This document shows positions 35,219 through 47,000 of a DNA stretch of 64,000 bases, piece after piece. The translations under genes and the position numbers were made by a program. Under the pieces are notes generated by a model, which was not told where the DNA came from, searched no databases, and was given only the letters and a program-made list of their open reading frames with translations. The stretch is from positions 19,574,646 through 19,638,645 of the forward strand of contig NC_134844.1 in assembly GCF_965363235.1 (NCBI RefSeq), in the 5' to 3' direction. Every line of letters begins with the position of its first letter. Position 1 is the stretch's first letter. Origin of the DNA: Mytilus galloprovincialis (lineage: Eukaryota > Mollusca > Bivalvia > Mytilida > Mytilidae).

Positions 35219-35637
35219 TGTTGCTTATCAGGAACTTTAAACATGGCATTAATTTACATATGTGATGTTTATGACAAACTTAATACAAAGTTTAAATTGT
35301 TTTGCTGTATAATCTTTACAGATGTTTTGTTATAGCAGTCATAAATGTCATTTGATTAAGCATGATACTGAATAAATAATAAACTTCAAATATTTTAGCT
35401 TTGATAGAAGAAAGACAGCAATAGCTTTGGTTGCAGGAGATAGTGGCTCGATTGGAAGAGTTTTGTGTATTCATCTACTTTCTTGGGTATCAATTTTTAT
35501 GGCTTGAGAAAGTATTGTGCTTTCTTGATTGTGTGGTATTTACAATTTCTGCACACAGGGCTAGTTGAGTACAAAAAGATACATTCAAAATTGACTGCCC
35601 TGTGAATGACTATGAATCCACAGTAAATTACTGTATT

Positions 35638-36025
35638 TATACCCCTGCTTTATAATAGTGGGGTATACTATTTTACCTCTGTCGTCCGTCCGTCAAATGA
35701 ATACTTTTGTCTCATCTTTCTCAAGAACTACATTACAAGGATTTCTGAAATTTGTTTTCATGGTTTATATAAGTTGGTTATACCTTGTGATGAGTTTTAA
35801 ATTCATCACTAAACAACTTCCTTGTTTACCAAACACTGGTATCATTTTACATAATACAGCCAAGTTGAAAATTTTCATCACATTTTTTTTAGAAACGACA
35901 TTACAAGAATTTCTAAAATTTGGTTTCAGTTTTTATATAAGTCAGCTCTACCATGTGATGGGTTTTCAGATTCATCACTCAATTAGTTCCTGTTTACCGA
36001 AATATTTCATCAGTGAGCAGTAGCT
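35638..36025 (+). repeat. Interspersed repeat with internal ~170-bp duplication
   Basis: It opens ATACCCCTGCTTTATAATAG then TGGGGTATACTATTTTACC and the CGTCCGTCCGTC run. It then contains two diverged copies of a block (ACATTACAAGGATTTCTGAA and ACATTACAAGAATTTCTAAA; TTCATCACTAAACAACTTCC and TTCATCACTCAATTAGTTCC). The open frame across it comes from the repeat. Confidence 0.65.
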
Positions 36026-36204
36026 CACAGTTTCACTTGTTTTTCTGGATGTCAAATAGTTTGATATATCTAGAATTCTTTCGAGTAATAGGGAGATACA
36101 TGTACCACTGCAAATTCTCTGTTTTTAGTTTGCCTTGATGCAGTAGAAAAATTGAGACTTAGGCTTGCTATTGGCAGAGGCATCAAGAATGTGTTAGTTT
36201 GTGA

Positions 36205-36610
36205 TTATAGATATAGGAAGATGTGATGTGAGTGCCAATGAGACAACTCTCCATCCAAATAACAATTTAAAAAAAGTAAACCATTATAGGTCAATGTACG
36301 GCCTTCAACATGGAGCCTTGGCTCACACCAACAACAAGCTATAAAGGGCCCCAAAATTACTAGTGTAAAACCATTCAAACGGGAAAACCAACGGTCTAAT
36401 CTATATTAAATTAAAAAAAAACGAGAAACACGTATAAATTACATAAACAAACGACAACCACTGTACATCAGATTCCTGACTAAGGACAGGTACAAACATT
36501 TGCAGCGGGATTAAACGTTTTAATGGATCCAAACTTTCTCCGTTTTTCTGAAACAATAGCATAACATCACAACATAGAAAAACACGGTAAAATATCAATT
36601 GGCAGGCTTG
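36205..36610 (+). repeat. Interspersed repeat family A, copy 5
   Basis: GATATAGGAAGATGTGATGT then GAGTGCCAATGAGACAACTC and, in order, CAACAAGCTATAAAGGGCCC, TAGTGTAAAACCATTCAAAC, AACCAACGGTCTAATCTATA, ACGACAACCACTGTACATCA and GATTAAACGTTTTAATGGAT. It looks the most complete copy of the family. Confidence 0.85.
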
Positions 36611-38644
36611 TGGGGAACCTCTAAGTTCAATAGTGGTAGGTCAATGATAATTGGTATGCAGTTGTATTAGATTTAGCACATCTCATTTCAATAGAGATCA
36701 TTTGGCCTCACTCCCCCAGATGTGGTCTATTGACTTTGAAACTTTTGTCAAGTACTCATGTATAAGTTTGTGCTAAGGTCACTTTAAGGGAAATCAATAG
36801 TAGCAAGTCAATGAAATTTGGTATGCAGATGTATTAGCATTGGAACATCTCATTTCCATGGATAATATTTGGCTATGCCCCCTCAGTCATTGTCTTTTGG
36901 CTTGAATTTGTTTGCATAGATTGCATATTTAGTTTTATGATTACTAGATCTTTTTTTTCATAAACCAATTATAGCCTTCCAATTGCGAACTTGTATCAAC
37001 CTTCCAGCAGTGTCTGCATTAAAAAAAAAAATATTTTCAAGAGCTTGCATTTTCTTACATGATTTTATTGATTGATAGTTATTAGGAAGCTATTGAACCA
37101 ATGGTAACTAGTGGTACAGTTGAAGTCATCCCATTGAAATTTATACAAAATATCATCATGATTTGGTTGACAGTTAAAGAATATTTGTCACAGATGACCA
37201 CAGATATGTTCTAATATATTGTCATAGCCAAAATCCAGTTTCCTAGTTTGTAATTACCATGAGCAACATCAGTGCTGCAAATGATGAGGGCAAGATCTGA
37301 ATACTTTATCAAAAGTTCAAAACACCCAAGATCATCCCCTTCTGTATTCCTGTACATCATGGGGATTTATTTCTTTACGAGAGTCCTAGGACAATCCCAA
37401 TTCATGTATTTTTTCTTTTGCTTCATTTATACCGACTCGAAGTTTTGTTGTCTAACCATATTGTATGAATTTGACATGTACCCCTTGCTTCTATCATTAA
37501 CCGGATTTGGTCTTTCCTGAATTAACAAACCTTATCTTTGCACACAAATAAATCTGTTAAAACACAGAGGATTTGTTGTTGATTTGCTGTCTAAATGACC
37601 TATACCTCACATCTCTTTCTTTTTACAACATGCCACATTACCCATGCACTTTTATTTGCCTTTTATAGAGGTGTTTCGTTTCTACTTCGAACAACTAAGT
37701 TTTTAATGACCTTGACTGGCTATACAGCCCTTTCAAGGTCGGTTTCTACTTAAGCACATACAATACCTTCTATACCAGCTGACAATACAATCTGAGAAGA
37801 TTTTTCCTGATGCAAGAAAACAAGTCTCCCAATGATCATGGTGTTTGTGCTGCATTTGTGCACTGAATAATTTTAGGTTGTTTGCTTGTTAGGGAACATG
37901 TTTCATCCCACCACATTCTTTATGTGCCTGTCTGAACTAGGGAGCCTGTAATTCAATGGTTGTTGTAGATTGCTGTCTTCCACATTTGTTTTTATTCACT
38001 AGTGTTGTTTTTAGCATAAATAGTATAAGGTAACATGCCCAGAAGGAATGCTCAGAAAAAGACACCCGATCTGCCTTTAATAAATTCACAATTGTAGTGC
38101 TGAAGTTTACTAAATGGTTTATGTTTTTGCACATTATTGAAGGTTGAGCAGTCACCTATAGATATTGACATCAATGTCATTTGGCCTCTGGAGGATAGCG
38201 GTTTCATTGGCAATCACTCCTTTTAGGAGTATCCAAATGTGTTAATTGTTTGTTTCAATTTAATGCAAATAATCTATAATTCACACTGTTTAAATCCTGT
38301 TACTAAAACAAAAAAAAACAAAAAAGTTCATGTTCTTTTTTTTTTGGAATGTTTAAAATAGTTCATAAATCTCTTTAAATGTTTGTAGCACAATATTTGT
38401 ATTTAGCACAAAAGTGCACAAATTAACATTCTTACAAACTGCACTGGTAAAACTTAAAACATGTGAAACATATAATACTGTCATATTAAAGACATAGATC
38501 ATTTGTCACCTGTGTTAAGGTTCTGACTTTAATATATATGTGTGATACATGTACAGATAATCATATCTGTCGTACAGATGATGCACATGTAAGCAACATT
38601 TATTATATGAAAATTTACAAACTTGTGTAGTGTATCTAACACAA

Positions 38645-38765
38645 ATATATCATTTAAATTCAAACCATATCTTTCCTTTAAGTATATATATATCATTTAA
38701 ATTCAAACCATATCTTTTCTTTAAGTATATATATTATTTAAATTCAAACCATATCTTTTTCTTTA
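38645..38765. repeat. Tandem repeat, 3 copies of ~40-45 bp
   Basis: ATCATTTAAATTCAAACCAT ATCTTT occurs three times with AAGTATATATA links. AT-rich, with no other feature. Confidence 0.85.
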
Positions 38766-40842
38766 ACAAAAAAAAGTTGAACTGTGAGGTGTTGCTCACA
38801 AATTTTACCCAAACTATAAGTATTAAGTTAATTTGATGATTGACAGATGTGAAAAAATACCTCATGGTATAGCAAGCTCACAAAAAGCTTGATATGAAAT
38901 TTCATAAAAATTTATGTCTTGTAGTTTCTAAGAAATGTGCATTGATTGGAATATACTAAGTGATTGGTATAAACAGAAAGTTGATTAGTGATGAAGGTAG
39001 AAATGCATCATAAGGTATAGTATGCTCATATAAACATTGATACCAAATTTCAGAAATTTTTTAACTGTAGTTCCTGAGAAAAATGCAAATAAAAGGATGA
39101 TGTGGCCACAATGTGTAATAATTTATAAGTATTTGGTCAACTAGAAATTGATAAGCAATGAATGTTAAAATGCACGTCACAGTATAGCATGCTTACATGA
39201 AAATTGAAACCATTGCAACAAAAATTCATTAGACAGACATAAAGCAGTTTATCAGAAATTAAATTTTTTACCTTTGATCTTTATGTCTACAATTTTTGAA
39301 TTATAGACAGGAATTGATACTTGAAAATATTAGGCAATGACATTGTGTGTTCATGTCCACCCACGTTAATTTAGTAATGAAATGCCTGTGAGTTCATTCA
39401 TACAACTGAACAACTGGCTGTTGTTTTGTACACATAAAATGGTTATACTAACTGTTTGTTTTATTTTATATTCTCAACCCCACAACATTTCATTAAGACA
39501 AATTACTGATAAAAAGAATAGTGGCATTTTTATTTATTTTATTGGCTTCATCAGCTCAAATAACAGCACACCCTAGTGGGCTGGCTACATAATTTTGCTT
39601 GTAAAGTAAGTATTAAAATAAAAAATGTCATTAATCTATATATATTCTCATCCTTTTGGAAAGGGGAGATAAAAAAAACACAAATTTTACAGCACATTTG
39701 CTTGATTTTACCTATAAATAGATATTTACTTTTAGAACTAACAGTTAGTATAAAAAACAAATATACAATACCCCTCCATGTTTCCATGATTATAAAATGA
39801 TATCAATTGAACATAATAATAATAACTACAGTCATCATAATTATACTATCTACAATTATATCCCGCCATTCATTTAATCATACCACAATCATCCTTAAAT
39901 TAAATTCATCATTCACCACACATTATGATAATGATGATACATATAAACAGTATGCCCCATAATGATATACATAAAATACCCACTATCAAAACAATGTACA
40001 TGATTTGTTTCCATTTTTACTGGCAATGAGATGAGATGAAAAAAAGGCTATAATATGGTTAAAAACATCAATAAAAAAAATATTGAAATTAATTTAACAT
40101 TTTTTAGTACTTTAAAATGCAATATTTTTGTAACACAATCATGCCATAGTATTTAACATTTATTTCAAGTCATAAATCAGCATTTTATTATTTCCTAAAA
40201 AGTTGTACACAATAAAAAAATCAACACAGTACAAAAGGGGAAATTCAGGACTTCCTGGAGGTTGAGCAGTTACGGATAAAAAAAAAAACACTTAATTTTT
40301 TTTACATCATGGTCTACCACCAAAAATGGAAACAACTCTCACAACTATAATGCTTAAAAAAATGAGTTATATTGCAATTCCAACCTGAATTACTCTGACC
40401 AAAGCCCACTTTACATGAAAAAATGATGAATGTTGACCAGTAAGTTGTTCTGATAAAAATAATTCATTTGAAACAATACATAATAAATAAATAACAAATG
40501 CTCTGGATACTTAAATCTGACATCATAAATATTACAATCTCTTATCATTATAACAGGTAGCTTTCTGTATAAAGTAAAAAAACAACAAAAAAAAAACTCT
40601 TGTATACAACAGCAATGGTAAATAACAACTTGGAAGACATGTTTTTTGTATACTTTGTACACTATAAAAAAAAGATATGTATAGAAAACATTGCATATAT
40701 AATAAAATATAACAATTTTATTTAAGGAATATTAGCTTTTTTTTTAAATTTAAAGCACAAGAAAGGTCAAACTCAATATCTCTATAGTTAAACACTATAA
40801 CAGATAGTTTAGTGTACTTAAATGTAATTAAATCAACCCTTC

Positions 40843-40848
40843 TTTATT
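40843..40848 (-). promoter_or_regulatory. Possible GNPTAB polyadenylation signal
   Basis: AATAAA on the minus strand, about 180 bases past the GNPTAB stop codon. AT-richness makes chance matches likely. Confidence 0.35.
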
Positions 40849-41027
40849 TATCCAAATTTATTTTTATAACAGTTTATATTTTTTAAAGGCAGCAATTCAA
40901 AAATTATAGCCGGAAATAAAAATTAACTGTTACTGTATTCATATGCCATAAGAGAGATGATTATAAATAGGAGTATTATTAGAACTATCATTAAGATGTC
41001 AGGTGTAACTATCCAGAGCAGTAACCG

Positions 41028-41099
41028 TCATACGGTCATCAATTTTCCTTCATCAGACGAGGGTCTTTGTCGTCTGAATTTTTTCTGTAAAGCTTCAAT
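41028..41099 (-). CDS. GNPTAB: GNPTAB exon (visible 20, terminal): cytosolic tail
   Basis: [23 protein letters not shown] then TGA. Short basic tail with KKFRRQR after the membrane helix. Confidence 0.88.
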   Translation of the reverse strand: MEALQKKFRRQRPSSDEGKLMTV

Positions 41100-44000
41100 C
41101 TGAAAATATAAATACAAAATTGTAATGGCTGAATATTTCCTTTGTCATAATTTAATCATCAGTTTTACTTGAAGTTTTATTTTTCAATTTCTATGATTGT
41201 ATTCATTAGCAAGACATCATCCTTACCAAACTTACAATCAACATGACATTGAACATTACAGGCTTTTCAACAATTAACTCCGCTGAAACTGTATCAACTC
41301 CTATTAATTTGTGTTTAATCTGCATTTTGTTCCCATGATTATATCTTCATAACATTATATTTAGTGGTAAGGGCATCTTTGATTTGTATGTCAATGCTAT
41401 TTTTAACATGTAATTGTGTAATAATGTATTGCCATTAAAAATTAGTGAAGATAAGATGTCTCATAATTTTAAAATGCCTTCTTAAAATTCTAACCAAATC
41501 TGAAATATCAATTTTCACACAGTAAGGATTACAAAGACTGCAGGTACAGGGCGTTTCTTTGGAAACAATTACAATGTGTGTCTGAATGATGATTTTGTAC
41601 TGAACCTATATTATACGTTTGATATTATACTGAATTTTTATCAATTTCCATATATCTTACCTTATCACCAAAATATGATGCAATGGTAAACAAGACAAGT
41701 ATCACTAAAGCGATATGTGTAAAAAACTTCAACCAGTCTCTTAATCTTTTCCTACAAAATAAAGAAAAAACATTTGTTAAAAGGCTAATTAACTTCATAT
41801 AAGAGCTATTTTATTTTGTTACTTTTTCTCAAACACATGAGTTCTTGTGGATAAATCCTCATACTATCCTATCTTTTTAAAGCCCAAAATTAAGTGAGAT
41901 ACAAACAGGAATCCTTTTTCGTTCAAGTGCTAGTTTATCAAAGGGAATATTTCCTGCATGCAGGAAAGCAGCATCAATTTATTTGGTGTTCTGTTTGACA
42001 TACATGAAATGTGAATGCAGGTCACCAACAGTTAATGTTTTGAGTAAATTGAGAGCTTAAAATATGATGTTTTGTTCTAATTCTGACAAATTATAAAGCT
42101 GAAACTTACATACTGGTAAGTACAGGATTGAAAATATAGGGCTACATTACCCATATTAAGATATTTAATGCAGACCACATGTTAATGAACACAACATGCC
42201 AGACTCGACAGGTGTGTAATATACTGGTAAGATCGAATCTAGAGAAAACAGTCTTGGAAGTGCCATATTGTCATGGATTCCATATAGTCAATCAATTCTA
42301 CAGGTTTTATTTATTTGTTATATGCAAAGGCCAAAATCAATAATAAAAGAACCATGATAATTGAAATCTGTGAACAGATGCATGTATTACCATTGTCTTA
42401 AATCATCCACATGTAAAAATCTGTTTCTGTATTCTCTAGGTAACTCAAACTGAGACTGTATAGGCAATACTGACTCATAATAATCTTGTAATATGGCTTT
42501 GACCTGAAGACAGAAACAAAGAAATATCAATATAAACAAGTGAATCTATAAGCTACTGCTTACTAATGATACCCCCATCCACTAATAATATAAGCTAAAC
42601 AGGAAGCTATCGAGAGATGAATCTGAAAACGCATCACATGGTATAGCTGACTCGTATATATAGATTTATCATATACTTAGACTAAATAACATATGATTTT
42701 TACCGTATGATAATAGCATTAAATTAAAGTATTTTCCATATTTTTCGAATTGGTGCTTAGCGGGCTGATATGAAAAGTTTATCACATGCTTCGATTGTTA
42801 TCACATGCCTTTCCGTAACGTTATCACATGGCATTCCGGTGATACTCGGCAAATTCCGGAAAATACACCTCAATGCTACGTTTTCAGTGAAAAACATTAC
42901 AAAGTAGTGTACAAAACAATTATATGAATACTGGAAAGTATATTGTGTAGAATAATTTAATTTAATTTTAAAACAAAAACAAAATATTAAATAAATGCAT
43001 TTTTTAAGTTTTTCTGAAACATAATTTAGAAAGTTACTTTAAAAAAGTTGACTTTTCCAAACAATGTTCATTATGTATATTAATTGTTGAATTATTTTTT
43101 TTGTCGATTCGTCTATATTAAAATCTGGGTTTTTTTTCTCTGTTGAGGCATATGATGGAAAGATTTCATATTGAATGTATCAAATTTTGGGTCCGACGTC
43201 CGTGAACTTTTTACTCTTTCAACTTCTTTTCGGGAACCACGTAGAAGGATCAATATATGAATCTGTTATTTTTCTCTACTGTTGAAGCATATGATAAAAA
43301 GAACATAACATGTCATTTTTCATATCGCATGTATTATCAGCCCTCGGTCAATATCAGCCTCGAGCCATGCGGCTCTTGGGCTGATATTGAACCTAGGGCT
43401 GATAATACATGCGATATGAAAAATGCCATGTAATAATCTGATATTATCATTTTATGTCTTCAAGGTGTTACTGATAAGACAGAAAGACACATTTTATGTG
43501 TGATAAACCTTGTAGCTGGCAATATTAATTTTGTTGTCTTCACAATTTTCTTTGCTGTCTGGTATTTCAACTTCTTGGTTCAATATCATCTTAAAATGCT
43601 ATCTTATGATAAATATAAAATAAGAGAGGCTGAGAGCAGATTTGGAGGGGGGATACAACAAACAACTAAAAAAATAATGTTGTAAGATTTTTTGATTTTT
43701 TTTTAAAGTATGTTCAATATATTATTATATCACCTAAAAGTTTTTCTAAAATCATTTGTATCTTTCATGTTGTGTTGCAACCTCTTGTAATACATACTGT
43801 TTGTTTCCCTCTATATATATTCAAGTAAAGTAAATATACATACTGTTTGTGCATCTGGTTTATTGTGTTCTATGTTGTCATTTAAACATATAAACTTCCT
43901 GAAATTACAAAAATAATTCATAGCTGTTTGTTTGATAAATGAAAAAATTTCAAGTTCCTAATGTAAATCATAAACCTTCAAGAATTAATTGTCAACTTAT

Positions 44001-47000
44001 TCACAAAGCATTTAATTGATAGCACTGTATAATTTTTGAAAATGATAAAAAAAGATGAGTTTTCTGGGAATGTTGAAAAGTACCAAAACTACTAAACTAC
44101 CTGGGCATTTGTACACAAATTTAATGTTCACTCTTATAAAGATCTGATCAAGCTCTGTTCTACTTTTTGCTCTGGTTACTATTATATCAGCCAATGAAAT
44201 TGGGGCCTTTAAATGCTGATACAATGTACATGATAAGTATTTTAATCAGATTGGTCCTCTTTCAAATCATACAAAAAATTTAAAACGATATCCTTAATTA
44301 AAGTAAAATTAGAATGATAAGATTTGCTTTTGTTCAATCAGTTGCAAAGAAGTCTCGATAAATCAAAATCATAATTTAAAGGCTATTCATATTTCAGACC
44401 AAAAATCCAGTTTTTGTATTTTTTTCATATTACTAGTAAGTACCAATATGTAATGACCATCAATTAAGGTATGATTTTTATTTTGTAAATACTATTATTG
44501 CCTGTTATAAAAAAAAACTTATACATCTCTTCTTAGTCTGGAATCGTGATGCTATCTCAATAAATCTACAGAATATGATATTTAATTCAGAATTGAAATC
44601 ATTGATAATTTATAAAGATTCATTAAGATTTAATTCTTACAATCTTGTCTAGGCACTTATGCAAAGTTTGATAGCTGGGTAACTTTTATTTGTCAACTTT
44701 TGAATTCTTTTTGGATAAATGTGTTATTCATGATTAAACACATACAAAGGTTTTATTTTAAAGATAAGGTGTAAAGATTGACACCATTTCGTAATATAAA
44801 AGAACATACTTAGGATTTTTACGTAGATCATCAAGTTGTCCAACAACAGTAGATATGTTACTCTTTATCATTTTAAATGCTATCTCATGATCCTCCAATG
44901 TTACAAATCTGTAATATAAAATTTAGTTCTCATTAATCTATATGAACATCCTTCTTAAATGAAAATGTAACTGAATCACTTTATCAAATTTATCCAAGCT
45001 ACTTATGATTTTTTTTCAATTGTTCAGAGTAAATACAAATATCTTAATAGTTACCACTTTGTACATATATATTTCAAATGGATCAGATACAATTTCTTCA
45101 CTTACGAATTGTCATCCTCTGTAAAACGGTCCTCTTTATTACATTAAGGTAGCACAATACAAAGATTTTTCATCCCCAATCAGACATCTTTAAACTGATG
45201 TTATTCCACTCATATTTCTTATAATTTTATAAATGAGGTACCAAAAGAAAGAAGAAGGATTAATCTTTCAAATTGTGATAATTTCATTATGACATAATTA
45301 TTACATCATTAATTGTTATGTAATTAGTTGCCATATTGTGATGTCTATACTTGAATGAATTTAGCTTCTTTGTTATTCATAGCATCCCAAAATATTTTAT
45401 AGATTCTTGCACAACACAGTTTGACCTCCAAAACTGTGTCTCAGATTTTTCCTATTGTATTTCATTCTCTCATAAATCTTCAATGAAGTTTGCAACATCA
45501 ATTCATAAGAGACCACTAAATTCAATTGGGTATAAAATTTGTTCTATTAATGTTTTTGGAAATCTGAGACACAGTTTTGGAGGTCAAGCTGTGTTGTACA
45601 AGAATATATAAAATATTTTGGGATGCTATGAAGAACAAAGAAGCTAAATTCATTCAAGTGTGGACATCACAATATAGCAACTATTTACATAACAATTTAA
45701 TTATGTAATAATTATGTCATAATGAAATTATCACAATTTGAAAGATTAATCTTTCTTCTTTCTTTTGGTACCTCATTTATAAAATATAAAGAAGGATGAA
45801 ATGAATTACATCAGTTTAAAGTTGTCTGATTGGGAGTGACAAAATCTTTGTATTGTGCTACCTTAAGACATTTATTTATTTAGATAACCAACTGATATGT
45901 GTCTGTGCTACCTTAAGACATTTATTTATTTAGATAACCAACTGATATGTGTCCAGAATCATTTTTTCGGTATTATAAGAAACAGAGTTGTCGACATTTG
46001 CAAAGGATTGGTATTTTGTAATAGAAGTAATAGTGAGAACCAGCAGTTTTTCTTCAAGGACCACCAGATATTAAAAGATTTTGAGAACTCTGAAGAAATA
46101 AGATGTTATAATACATACTTATGTTTTTGTCTTGATTTGAACTTTGATTGGATTAATTCCACCATTTCATCACAGTTGAGGAATAAAGTTCTTGTAGCTT
46201 GTGGCTAAAATACAATTAAAAAGTACTTAAAATCATAGTCTATAACAAAGTACATGTCTATGATAAAGTACATTGTCTATGATAAAATACATTGTCTTTG
46301 ATAAAGAACATTGTCTTTAAAAAAGAACATTGTCTACGATAAAGTACATTGTCTATGATAAAGTACATTGTCTATGATAAAATACATTGTCTATGATAAA
46401 GTACATTGTCTATGATAAAGTACATTGTCTATGATAAAATACATTGTCTTTGATAAAGAACATTGTCTTTAAAAAAAAGAACATTGTCTATGATAAAGTA
46501 CATTGTCTATGATAAAGAACATTGTCTATGATAAAATACATTGTCTTTGATAAAGAACATTGCCATTAAAAAAGAACATTGTCTATGATAAATTATATAG
46601 TTTTTGATAGAGTACATTGTGTTTGATAAAAGTACATTGCCTATGATAAATATTAATAATAGTGCAAAGTTTATGCTCTTATTTTAGATAAAACATATTA
46701 CTCTAGAAAAAGATAGAAACGAAATAAAGAAAAACTAACCATATCTTTGTCATAATATGTTTCTACATCAGTAGGAGGTGGTCTTTCAATCTTTTTATCA
46801 TCTGGTAGGTATTCAGAACAATTCTTTAATATATTTTCTAATCCACTCAATGTCTGCAAGTAAAGCAAACGTTATTACACCATGTATATCAATAAAAAAT
46901 AAAATCTACTGGCAGGATATGTAAGGGTCTTAAAGAATTATTTAAGACCTCAGTAAAACATAGGTTAGTATTGGTCATTTTAAGAGAAATGAATTTATGT

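Larger units (their letters stand above)
35052..41027. other. Intergenic stretch between the convergent HSPBP1 and GNPTAB genes
   Basis: It holds the HSPBP1 3' UTR (to about 35240), several repeats and AT-rich sequence, and at its right end the GNPTAB 3' UTR. None of the open frames here (for example 35658-36023, 37272-37520, 39551-39787 and 40411-40662) shows a domain or credible splice sites. No RNA gene was recognised. Confidence 0.6.

Noticed and set aside
41035-41060. CTGATGA...GAAA, resembling a hammerhead ribozyme core, on the minus strand
   Set aside because: There is no room for stem II between the two boxes, and the bases are the coding end of GNPTAB.
45351-45611. 86-codon frame in the GNPTAB intron
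   Set aside because: It lies in the arms and loop of the 715-bp foldback element and has no domain.
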